From contig CAMVDB010000004.1 of assembly GCA_947166135.1 (NCBI GenBank), forward strand, positions 1 through 64,000: 64,000 nucleotides of DNA, given 5' to 3'. Below the pieces are notes generated by a model, which worked only from the letters and a program-made list of their open reading frames with translations, had not been told where the DNA came from and searched no databases. Source of the DNA: an uncultured Clostridia bacterium. Its GTDB lineage: Bacteria > Bacillota > Clostridia > Oscillospirales > Acutalibacteraceae. Position numbers and translations under genes: made by a program. Below are positions 29,176 to 37,606 of this stretch, piece after piece; within the stretch, counting starts at the first letter, position 1, and the number at the start of each line of letters is the position of its first letter.

Positions 29176-29809
29176 GCTGATCCGGCAGAATCTGCGGCTG
29201 GTGCATGCCTGCGCCCACCGCTTCGAGGGCAGGGGGATCGAGTACGACGACCTGTATTCCGCAGGCTGTGTGGGACTTGTCAAGGCGGTCGATCGTTTTG
29301 ACGTAAGTCGCGGATTTAAGCTGAGTACCTATGCAGTGCCGGTGATCCTCGGCGAGATCCGCCAGCTGTTTCGCGACGGCGGCAGCGTGAAGCTCTCGCG
29401 TTCCTTAAAGGAGCTGAGTATGCGCGCGCGTAAGCTGTGCGACGATTACCGCGCTCGGAACGGTGAGGATATGAGCATCACGGAGCTTGCGGATGAGCTT
29501 AGTGTAGATGTGTATAAGGCGGCTGAGGCGCTGAATGCCTCCCGCGCGGTGCTGTCCCTCTCGGGCGAGGACGAGAGTGCAGGCGGGATCGACGTTCCCG
29601 TGCCCTCTCCCGAAGAACAGCTGACGGAGCATTTGTCGCTGACGCAGGCGTTGTCGGAACTGGATGACGATGACCGCCGCCTGATCCGTCTGCGGTACTA
29701 TCAGCATCATACCCAGCAGCAGACAGCCGAACGACTCGGCACGACGCAGGTGCAGATCAGCCGCCGCGAAAAGAAGATCCTGCTGAAAATGCGGTCTATG
29801 CTGTTGTAA
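29162..29809 (+). CDS. sigF: RNA polymerase sporulation sigma factor SigF
   Basis: GIEYDDLYSAGCVGLVKAVDRFD...KLSTYAVPVILGEIRQLFRDGG; spoIIA operon position. Confidence 0.93.
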   Translation: MDRDELIRQNLRLVHACAHRFEGRGIEYDDLYSAGCVGLVKAVDRFDVSRGFKLSTYAVPVILGEIRQLFRDGGSVKLSRSLKELSMRARKLCDDYRARNGEDMSITELADELSVDVYKAAEALNASRAVLSLSGEDESAGGIDVPVPSPEEQLTEHLSLTQALSELDDDDRRLIRLRYYQHHTQQQTAERLGTTQVQISRREKKILLKMRSMLL

Positions 29810-30066
29810 TACTAATCCTTAATAAAAAGATTTAATCAGATATTAGGGATAAATTTTGCAGAGCGAGGCGGGCGACGCAGGCAGGCTGGCGCCTGTCACT
29901 TCCGGGGTCCCTACAACGCCTCGCGTTGTGGGGAGAGGAGGAGTCGCGGCACGAGGTCAAGGCATACCAACCGGATATGCCTACCGAGTACAGCGAACGA
30001 CGACGACAACAAAGCTATGCGAAATTTAGCCCAATAAATGATAAACGTTTTAATTAAGGATTAGTA
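29810..30066 (-). mobile_element. ~260-bp structured MITE-like element, copy 3 (reverse orientation; TAA target duplication at 29807-29809 and 30067-30069)
   Basis: Reverse complement aligns to copies 1 and 2; inverted ends ATACTAATCCTTAAT; left TAA is the sigF stop codon. Confidence 0.83.
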
Positions 30067-30108
30067 TAATGACAGAATCAGAAAGAGAAAAGCCGACCCA
30101 ATGGGTCT

Positions 30109-30230
30109 GGTATCATTAAGCTAAGAAAATCGTATCTCACTGACGCTCGGTCAATTGATACAATTCCTCAGTCACCGTTCGGTGACAGCTCCCTTTCCCA
30201 AAGGGAGCCTTCCTTAACCTAATGATATCG
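30109..30230. mobile_element. Second terminator-nested hairpin element (about 122 bp; boundaries approximate)
   Basis: TATCATTAAGCTAAG...CCTTAACCTAATGATA ends; same core hairpins as 19488-19610; flanked by AGCCGACCCAATGGG / CCCATCGGATCGGCT. Confidence 0.75.
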
Positions 30231-30259
30231 CCCATCGGATCGGCTAATTTGATAGTTTT

Positions 30260-31132
30260 TTATTTGTCTTCCAAGCCCTTCAGCTCAGCCATTTCTTTTT
30301 TATTAAGCTTGATGTAGCCGTCCTTGATGACCTTGACATCCTTGACCTTGAAGGTCTGTGGAGCGGCATCGTCTGGCGTGTTGTCCATCTTGACCTTGAT
30401 GACGCGGGTCAACAGGTTGGTTTCGACGACCAAACCTCTGCCGTAAGGCGTTTTAACGATCGCGCCGACCTTAGGCGTATGCTTCAAGAGATCGGTGTAG
30501 GCGTCCTGCTCGTATTTCAGACAGCACATCAGTCGTCCGCAGGTGCCGGAGATCTTGGTGGGGGAGAGGGAGAGTCCCTGCTCCTTCGCCATCTTGATAG
30601 ACACCGGATGGAATTCGCCAAGGAAGCTCGAGCAGCAGAACGGTCTGCCGCATACGCCGAGACCTCCGAGCATCTTGCTTTCGTCACGCACACCGATCTG
30701 TCTTAGCTCGATACGGGTACGGAAAACGGACGCGAGATCCTTGACCAGCGCGCGAAAGTCGACTCTGCCGTCGGCGGTGAAGTAGAACAGGATCTTACTG
30801 TTGTCGAAGGTGTATTCCACGTCGACGAGCTTCATGTCGAGCTTGTGCTCCGCGACCTTCTGCTCACAGATCTTCAGCGCTTCCTTCTCCTTGCGATGAT
30901 TCTCCTCGAGCCTGCGCATATCTTCCTTGGTCGCCTTACGGATCAGCTTCTTGAGCGGATGGACGATCTCCTCGTCGGATACCTCTTTATTGGCGATAGC
31001 GACCTTGCCGCACTCGATGCCCCGCGAGGTCTCGACGATCACGGTGTCGCCCAGCTTCAGCTTTTTATTATCAGGATCAAAGTAGTAGACCTTACCTACC
31101 TCCTTGAACCGTACTCCGATTACTTCTGCCAT
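30260..31132 (-). CDS. ricT: PSP1-domain protein RicT (YaaT family)
   Basis: EVIGVRFKEVGKVYYFDP, LGGLGVCGRPFCCSSFLGEF, SGTCGRLMCCLKYEQ. Confidence 0.93.
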   Translation of the reverse strand: MAEVIGVRFKEVGKVYYFDPDNKKLKLGDTVIVETSRGIECGKVAIANKEVSDEEIVHPLKKLIRKATKEDMRRLEENHRKEKEALKICEQKVAEHKLDMKLVDVEYTFDNSKILFYFTADGRVDFRALVKDLASVFRTRIELRQIGVRDESKMLGGLGVCGRPFCCSSFLGEFHPVSIKMAKEQGLSLSPTKISGTCGRLMCCLKYEQDAYTDLLKHTPKVGAIVKTPYGRGLVVETNLLTRVIKVKMDNTPDDAAPQTFKVKDVKVIKDGYIKLNKKEMAELKGLEDK

Positions 31133-32004
31133 GTAATCCTCCTGTATTGTGATGACAGCCACGTTACCAGCAGCTGTAGATTAACGTTGGTTTTCAGCTT
31201 CGACAGCGCCTCGCCCGTTGCTTCGATCAGCGCGATGGTGCGCGAGCGATCGAGCTTGCGGGTAAGCTTCTTCACGTCCCCGTCGTCTGTCCTTATCCCG
31301 CTGTAGAACGCGAGTGCCAGCCTCAGCTTTTCGGTCAGTGCCGTCAGTGAAGAACGTAGCTTTTCCTTATCGCTCAGCGCCGTCAGCTCTCTGAGCAGAT
31401 CGTACTCATACAGCGAGACGATCCCGCCGATCAGCGCCCTTGCGACCTGTTCACTTTCTTCGTCGGTCGATGACGTACGGCGCAGGGTGATGATGCGGGC
31501 GCGTGAACGCACCGTCAACAGCATGTTCTTTGCACTTTCGAGAGTGAAGATGAACAACAGGTTCTGCGGCGGCTCCTCGATGGTTTTGAGCAGTGCGTTC
31601 TGCGAATCCTCTCTCAGCAGCTTGTCCGCGTCGCGGAAGATGTAGACCTTTGCACTCGCTTCATTCGGCTTGATGCTCATCTGCGCGAGATAATCGTCGC
31701 GCAGATCCTTGAGCGACAGGATGCCGCTCTTGAGGTTCTTGCTCGGCTCGGGGATGAAGACGTCGGGGTGGAAGCCCTCGAGCACCTTGCGACAGGCTTT
31801 ACAGCTCAGGCACGGACGATCTTCCTGTTCGCAGACAGCGCCCGCCGCCAGCAGTATCGCGGCGCTCTCGCGCTCGCCGCTGTCGCCGCTTTCGATGATA
31901 ACGGTGTGAGGGATCCTTCCCGATCGGGACAGCGCGCGGATCATCTGCTCATTATCCTGTTGCAGCTTGATTTCCACTCCCTCACCGCCTTCGTTTAATA
32001 TCAA
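31120..32004 (-). CDS. holB: DNA polymerase III delta-prime subunit (HolB-like)
   Basis: CLSCKACRKVLEGFHPDVF, KVYIFRDADKLLREDSQNALLKTIEEPP, LLTVRSRARII. Confidence 0.9.
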   Translation of the reverse strand: MILNEGGEGVEIKLQQDNEQMIRALSRSGRIPHTVIIESGDSGERESAAILLAAGAVCEQEDRPCLSCKACRKVLEGFHPDVFIPEPSKNLKSGILSLKDLRDDYLAQMSIKPNEASAKVYIFRDADKLLREDSQNALLKTIEEPPQNLLFIFTLESAKNMLLTVRSRARIITLRRTSSTDEESEQVARALIGGIVSLYEYDLLRELTALSDKEKLRSSLTALTEKLRLALAFYSGIRTDDGDVKKLTRKLDRSRTIALIEATGEALSKLKTNVNLQLLVTWLSSQYRRITWQK

Positions 32005-32085
32005 CCCTCATTATAGCATAAGTAGGATCAAAAATCCACTGTTAATTTTTGCTGCGTGTTCCGGCAGGCTATCGGATCGAGGCGG

Positions 32086-32547
32086 TTATTTCAGATATGC
32101 GATGTTCGAGAGCACCTGACCGTTTTTGACCTCGATCACGCCGAAGCTCTTGCCGTAGCCGCAGGAGCCGGGGTTGAACAGTCTCAGCCCGTCGATATAT
32201 TCGTCGTGGGCGATGTGCGTATGACCGAACAGCACGACGTCGGCTCCGCGCTCACGAGCCTCACGCTCCAGCTCCCCGAGACCGTATTTGACATGGTAGG
32301 CATGACCGTGACACGCCATGAAATTCACGCCTTCGACCGTAAATTCCTCTACCATCGGCAGCATTTCCCAGTCGCAGTTTCCCTTGACGGTATAGTACAT
32401 TTTGTCCGGAAATTCGATCTTGATCTCATCAACTTCGTCGCGGCTGTCGCCGCAGTGGACGACGATATCCGCGTCACGGTTGAGCAGCATGACCTGTTTG
32501 AGGTTGCGATAGGAGCCGTGGGTATCGGACACAACAATTATTTTCAT
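32086..32547 (-). CDS. Calcineurin-like metallophosphoesterase (YfcE/MJ0936 family)
   Basis: MKIIVVSDTHGSYRNL, DIVVHCGDSRDE, VKGNCDW, CHGHAY, FGHTHIAHDE. Confidence 0.93.
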   Translation of the reverse strand: MKIIVVSDTHGSYRNLKQVMLLNRDADIVVHCGDSRDEVDEIKIEFPDKMYYTVKGNCDWEMLPMVEEFTVEGVNFMACHGHAYHVKYGLGELEREARERGADVVLFGHTHIAHDEYIDGLRLFNPGSCGYGKSFGVIEVKNGQVLSNIAYLK

Positions 32548-32590
32548 ATTTTCCTCCTGACTGCATAGTATAACATATGAGGTGAAAGTT

Positions 32591-32824
32591 ATGGCTGATC
32601 AAGTACAGATTAACACATTGATAAAGAAGCTCAGCGAGCGGATGGGCACGCCCGAGAACGAGATCCGCAGCGCCGTGGAGGGTTCCTCCTACAGTAAGCT
32701 GCTGAACAAGCTGCCCGACGATAAGGCGCGGCAGATGGAGGAGCTGCTCGGCGACGAGGATAAGGCACGCGAATTCCTGAACTCTCCGCAGGCGAAAGCG
32801 GTCATCAAGAGGATCATGGGCTGA
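32591..32824 (+). CDS. Small conserved-looking protein of unknown function (first gene of a three-gene cluster)
   Basis: MADQVQINTLIKKLSERMGTPENEIRSAV...; good RBS; tight coupling to the next ORF. Confidence 0.75.
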   Translation: MADQVQINTLIKKLSERMGTPENEIRSAVEGSSYSKLLNKLPDDKARQMEELLGDEDKAREFLNSPQAKAVIKRIMG

Positions 32825-33153
32825 TGGACGATCTGTCCGAAAAGCTCAGCGGGATCCTCAGCGACCCCGAGGCGATGCGTGACATCGCGGCTCTGGCTTC
32901 ACAGCTCGGCGTAGACGCGCCGGGCGTACATAAGGAGCCCGAGCCGCCTCCCGCGGACGATACCGCCGCGATGCTCAGCGGTCTAATGCCGATGCTCGGC
33001 TCGCTGAAGCAGGAGGATGAGACCACCCGTCTCTTAGAGGCGATGCGTCCGTTTCTAAGCGAAGAACGTCAGCGAAAGCTCGATAAGGCGAAGCGACTGA
33101 TCAAGGTGATGAAGCTGATGCCGCTGTTAAAGGATCTGTCGCTGTTTGATTAA
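32824..33153 (+). CDS. Small protein of unknown function (second gene of cluster)
   Basis: MDDLSEKLSGILSDPEAMRDIAALASQLG...; overlaps the upstream stop (TGATG). Confidence 0.75.
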   Translation: MDDLSEKLSGILSDPEAMRDIAALASQLGVDAPGVHKEPEPPPADDTAAMLSGLMPMLGSLKQEDETTRLLEAMRPFLSEERQRKLDKAKRLIKVMKLMPLLKDLSLFD

Positions 33154-33167
33154 TGGGGAGTGATGGT

Positions 33168-33473
33168 ATGCCGCCTAATTCATTAGAACAGGAGGCGATG
33201 GATCGCGTCGCGCGGATGTACGCGAACTTCGATCGCCGACCGCAGAATCGCCCGAAAGCGCCAACTCCGACCGAACCGCCGAAGCCAGAGCCAAAATCCG
33301 AGCCTGAACCGCCGAAAGATTCGGAATTCTCCCCGCAGAAAAAGCAGGGCGGATTTCTCGAGCTGTTGATGAAGGATAAGGATCAGAGCCTGATCCTTCT
33401 TCTGCTCGTGATCCTGATGAAGGATGGCGCCGACCTTAATTTGATGCTGGCGCTGCTGTATCTGCTGATCTGA
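33168..33473 (+). CDS. Small Pro-rich protein with a hydrophobic C-terminus (third gene of cluster; ORF opens at 33153)
   Basis: PTPTEPPKPEPKSEPEPPK linker then LLMKDKDQSLILLLLVILMKDGADLNLMLALLYLLI. Confidence 0.7.
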   Translation: MPPNSLEQEAMDRVARMYANFDRRPQNRPKAPTPTEPPKPEPKSEPEPPKDSEFSPQKKQGGFLELLMKDKDQSLILLLLVILMKDGADLNLMLALLYLLI

Positions 33474-33559
33474 CCTCTTGCATTCATGCCTGAAAATGAT
33501 TATAATTACATATTATAATCGATTACGGTAAAATTGCAATTGTTTTTACGGAGAATATT

Positions 33560-34804
33560 ATGGATTATACGATCACAGAACAGGAGCCGACCCGCGCCCT
33601 GCTGGTAGAGGCAGATACAGGAGATTATGATGCCGAAGCGTCGCTTGCGGAGCTTTTTGAGCTGACCGAGAGCGCCGGCGCGGTACCTGTCGCTTCAATT
33701 ACTCAGAAACTCAGCCGACTCGACCCCGCTACCTGCGTCGGATCGGGCAAGCTCGAGGAGATCAAGGATTACTGCGAAAAGGAGAATATCGACCTGATCA
33801 TCTTCGATCTTGAGCTTTCTCCCGTGCAGATACGCAACATCGAGGCGGCTACCGACGTGCGCGTCATCGACCGAACCATGCTGATCCTCGATATCTTCGC
33901 CCTGCGCGCCCGAACCAAGGAGGGCAAGATCCAGGTCGAGCTTGCCCAGCTCAAGTATATGATGCCTCGACTGACCGGTAAGGGCGTCGAGATGTCGCGT
34001 CTCGGCGGCGGTATCGGTACTCGCGGTCCCGGTGAGAGTAAGCTCGAGACCGACCGCCGTCATATCAAGCGCAAGATGGAGACCCTCAAGGCACAGCTGC
34101 GCGATGTGGAGGAGCACCGTAAGCAGCTGCGCGAGCGCCGCGATAAGGACGGCGTGATCACCGTCGCCATCGTCGGCTATACCAACGCCGGCAAGTCCAC
34201 CCTGATGAACACCCTCACCGACGCGGGGGTGCTCAGTGAGGACAAGCTCTTCGCGACCCTTGACCCGACCTCACGCGCATTAAAGCTGCCGAACGGTGTA
34301 TCCGTCATGCTGATCGATACCGTCGGACTGGTCAGAAGACTGCCCCATCATCTGGTGGAGGCGTTCAAGTCGACTCTGGAGGAATCGGCACAGGCGGATA
34401 TCATCCTTAATGTCTGTGACGCGAGCAGCGAAGAAAGCCGCCTGCACCTCGATGTGACGCGCGAGCTTCTCGCCTCTCTGTCGAGTCTCGACAAGCCGAT
34501 TATCCCTGTCCTCAACAAATGCGATCTGATCGACGACAGCATGACCGGTATCTCCGGCGCGGTGCATATCAGCGCGAAGTACGCGCAGGGTATCGATGAA
34601 CTGCTCAAGGCTATCGAGGATAACCTGCCGAAGAAGGTCCAGCGCGTGAAGATCCTATTACCTTTCGATAAGGTTGGTATCGCCGCAAAGCTCCGCGAGA
34701 CTGCCGTCCTCCATCGCGAGGAATACACTGCCGAGGGCCTCATGCTGGAGGTCACGGTCGACGAGATTCAGTACGCACGTCTGCGGGATTATTTCGTTGA
34801 CTGA
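33560..34804 (+). CDS. hflX: GTPase HflX
   Basis: GGGIGTRGPGESKLETDRR, VGYTNAGKSTLMNTLT, DTVGLVRRLPHHLVEAFKSTLEE. Confidence 0.97.
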   Translation: MDYTITEQEPTRALLVEADTGDYDAEASLAELFELTESAGAVPVASITQKLSRLDPATCVGSGKLEEIKDYCEKENIDLIIFDLELSPVQIRNIEAATDVRVIDRTMLILDIFALRARTKEGKIQVELAQLKYMMPRLTGKGVEMSRLGGGIGTRGPGESKLETDRRHIKRKMETLKAQLRDVEEHRKQLRERRDKDGVITVAIVGYTNAGKSTLMNTLTDAGVLSEDKLFATLDPTSRALKLPNGVSVMLIDTVGLVRRLPHHLVEAFKSTLEESAQADIILNVCDASSEESRLHLDVTRELLASLSSLDKPIIPVLNKCDLIDDSMTGISGAVHISAKYAQGIDELLKAIEDNLPKKVQRVKILLPFDKVGIAAKLRETAVLHREEYTAEGLMLEVTVDEIQYARLRDYFVD

Positions 34805-34929
34805 TCGTGTAAACTTATTGCATTATGACAGATGTTGTGTTACTATCATGATAAATACCGAGCGGCATGGTCTCATTTCGGGATCATGCCTTTTGTTTTG
34901 TCGTTTATAACAGGAAAGGAGCCTTGTTT

Positions 34930-35613
34930 ATGAGCAGTACAGCCAAGACAAAACGCACCCGCAAGCCCTCCGCACAGCAGTTGATGCATGAGGGTCAGCC
35001 TGTCACGCGGAATATTGTGTTGTGTGAGGATGGGAAATACCGCTGGGTTTATGAGATGAATCTGCTGAAGAATCCCACGGTTTTCCTGATGGTGTGGAAG
35101 ATCTTTTTCTTCATCATTCTCGGGATCTTCGCGTTCATCGCTCTGCTCGACCTGTTCCGGGGCGGCGACAGACTCGGACAGGCGCTTTTGAACGATCTGA
35201 AAATGTTCGGATATATGATCCTCGGCATGACAGCCTTGACCGTTCTCGGCGTATTGGTCTACGCGGCGATAATGCGCGGCAAATATATCGTGATGTTCGA
35301 GATGGATGATAAGGGCGTCAAGCACGCGCAGATCCCGTCACAGGCGAAGAAGGCGAAAAAGCTCGCTGCCGTGACCGCTGTGGCGGGCGCTTCTTCCGGC
35401 GGGCTGACCGCGGCAGGCGCGGGCATGATGGCGAGCCGCACGAGCATGTATACGGCTTTTTCCGATGTGCGAAAGGTCAAAGCCTATCCCCGCCGCAATA
35501 TAATCAAACTTAATGAACGATTGGAGCATAATCAGGTTTACGCGTCTTTGGAAGATTTTGATTTTGTTCATCAGTACATTTTATCCCACTGTCCCGCCGC
35601 AAAACACGGATAA
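34930..35613 (+). CDS. Two-TM membrane protein of unknown function
   Basis: 227 aa; two central TM segments; RBS aaaggag upstream of 34930. Confidence 0.65.
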   Translation: MSSTAKTKRTRKPSAQQLMHEGQPVTRNIVLCEDGKYRWVYEMNLLKNPTVFLMVWKIFFFIILGIFAFIALLDLFRGGDRLGQALLNDLKMFGYMILGMTALTVLGVLVYAAIMRGKYIVMFEMDDKGVKHAQIPSQAKKAKKLAAVTAVAGASSGGLTAAGAGMMASRTSMYTAFSDVRKVKAYPRRNIIKLNERLEHNQVYASLEDFDFVHQYILSHCPAAKHG

Positions 35614-35714
35614 TTTGCCGCTTATCACAAATTCGGAAAAATCGGTTGCTTTTTTCATCCGGATGTGCTACTATCTCATATATATTGGATAAATAGACTG
35701 ATAGACACAATATC

Positions 35715-37154
35715 ATGAGAAAGGACAGAATGATTTTGAAACAGTTTTCTACCAAAATGCTTGCCGCTTTTCTGACAGTCGTGATGACGATTTCCGCCTG
35801 TGCTGTATTCGGCGCGTCCGCTGCCGAGACCGATCCTGCAGAGGTCGCCGCGACCGAAGCGGTACAGACGATCGGAGCAGACCCAACCGAAGCGCCCGCC
35901 GGGGATCCGACTACGGCAAATACCGAGGCTGTCAACGTCGGTAAGGTCAAGAACATCGTCAAGGATAGTTTTGAGAGCGACGCGATCAAGCTGAACTGGG
36001 ATCCCGTCGAAGGCGCAGACGGTTACTATATCTATCTGTGCAACGCCGACGAGGGTGAGGCGTTCAAGAAGATCGCCGAGACTACCGAGAACACCTATAC
36101 CGCGACCGGTCTGATCCATACGACTCAGTATCATTTTCAGATCGCCGCTTTCGTCAACAAGGACGGTGAGATCTATGAGGGCGAGCCGACCGTTAAGCTG
36201 ACCGCTACCCAGCCCGGCCCTGTCACCGGCATGACCAAGTGGCGTTCTTCCACCGTGCTCGAAATGGGGTGGGATCGCAACCCGAAGGCGACCGGCTACC
36301 GTATCTACCGTAAGGAAGGCAGCAGCGCCGAGGTCGTCTACAAGACCGTCTACGGCAATACCAACACCACCTTCTCCGATACCGCTGTTAAGCAGGGTAC
36401 GACCTATAAATACCGCGTCAAGAGCTTCCGCGAGCTGTACAACACCTCTTACAGCTCTATGGAACCGGGCGTCGAGACCTTCATCGCGGGTCTGTGCGGT
36501 CCGAACTACACCATTACCTCCCGCTGCCAGCGCATCAACCTGACCTGGAAGAAGAACCCCTATGCAACTCACTATGAGGTTTACTATTCCACCAGCCCTG
36601 ACAACAGCAAGTTCGTCAAGCTGTTCACTACCCCCAGACTGTACTACAACACCACTAAGCTGACCGTCGGCAAGAAGTATTATTTCCGCGTCCGCCCGAT
36701 CTATGTCAAGGGCAACACCACCATCACCGGCACCAGCAATAAGAAGAACGCTACCGTCGTCAAGACCGCTTACGGCAGGTCGACAGGTAACACCTATATC
36801 GAGATCAGCATCGATCAGCAGCACATGTGGTATTACAAGAACGGCAAGCAGGTCGCGACTACTGAGGTCGTTACCGGCAACAAGGGTACCAGCGATACGC
36901 CCAAGGGTTATTTCAGCGTTCTGAACAAGACGCGCAACACCTACCTTTCCGGTGCGGGCTACAGCTCCTTTGTCAACTACTGGATCGCGTTCAAGGGCAA
37001 CAGCTACGGCATCCACGACGCGAGCTGGCGTTCCGCTTACGGCAACCCCCACTACATGGGCAACGGTTCCCACGGCTGTGTGAATACGCCGAAGGCACAG
37101 GTCGCCCAGATCTACAACAACGCCTCTATCGGCACGCCGGTCATCATCTACTAA
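35715..37154 (+). CDS. Secreted L,D-transpeptidase with fibronectin type III-like repeats
   Basis: IEISIDQQHMWYYKNGKQV...TPKGYFSV...YGIHDASW...GSHGCVNTPKAQVAQIY (HxxxxxxSHGC motif); FN3-like repeats upstream. Confidence 0.92.
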   Translation: MRKDRMILKQFSTKMLAAFLTVVMTISACAVFGASAAETDPAEVAATEAVQTIGADPTEAPAGDPTTANTEAVNVGKVKNIVKDSFESDAIKLNWDPVEGADGYYIYLCNADEGEAFKKIAETTENTYTATGLIHTTQYHFQIAAFVNKDGEIYEGEPTVKLTATQPGPVTGMTKWRSSTVLEMGWDRNPKATGYRIYRKEGSSAEVVYKTVYGNTNTTFSDTAVKQGTTYKYRVKSFRELYNTSYSSMEPGVETFIAGLCGPNYTITSRCQRINLTWKKNPYATHYEVYYSTSPDNSKFVKLFTTPRLYYNTTKLTVGKKYYFRVRPIYVKGNTTITGTSNKKNATVVKTAYGRSTGNTYIEISIDQQHMWYYKNGKQVATTEVVTGNKGTSDTPKGYFSVLNKTRNTYLSGAGYSSFVNYWIAFKGNSYGIHDASWRSAYGNPHYMGNGSHGCVNTPKAQVAQIYNNASIGTPVIIY

Positions 37155-37163
37155 AAGCATTGT

Positions 37164-37195
37164 AAAGCGCTTCCTTACGGAGGCGCTTTCCTTTT
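37164..37195 (+). terminator. Intrinsic terminator
   Basis: AAAGCGCTTCC TTAC GGAGGCGCTTT. Confidence 0.7.
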
Positions 37196-37213
37196 GATTC
37201 ACATTCTGTTCAT

Positions 37214-37242
37214 TTGACTTTGTGCAGTATATATAGTAAAAT
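37214..37242 (+). promoter_or_regulatory. Putative sigma-A promoter of the FHA-rodA/pbp operon (TTGACT-17-TAAAAT)
   Basis: Hexamers with 17-nt spacing; would give a ~360-nt leader including repeat copy 2. Confidence 0.5.
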
Positions 37243-37268
37243 GTTTCATATATATAGTTTAGCGTGCT

Positions 37269-37310
37269 GTTGCAAAGTCCCGTGAAAAAGCGTGAGCGGG
37301 ACTGCAGCAA
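37269..37310. other. Large hairpin in the leader upstream of FHA-rodA
   Basis: GTTGC aa AGTCCCG ... CGGGACT gca GCAAC. Confidence 0.6.
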
Positions 37311-37314
37311 CTTA

Positions 37315-37574
37315 TACTAAGTATCATTAAAACACTTTAACATTTATTGCGATGCGTCGTCGCTCGCCGTTCTCGGTAAGCGTATCCGGTAGGTACGCTT
37401 TGACCTCGAGTGGCGGCTCCTCCTTTCCCCACCGCGCAGGGGCGCGTCGGGGACCCCTATAACACATAGCGGTGTTGTCGTCCTTGACATACGCCAGTAT
37501 GCCTGCGTCCTCCGCCTTGCTCTGCGAAATTTCTCGCTAACAAATTTGTTAAAGCGTTTAATGGATACTTAGTA
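37315..37574 (+). mobile_element. ~260-bp structured MITE-like element, copy 2 (TTA target duplication at 37312-37314 and 37575-37577)
   Basis: Near-identical core to copy 1; inverted ends ATACTAAGTATC; flanking TTA on both sides. Confidence 0.87.
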
Positions 37575-37606
37575 TTAATCAATTATCTGGAGGTGAAGCG
37601 AATCTT

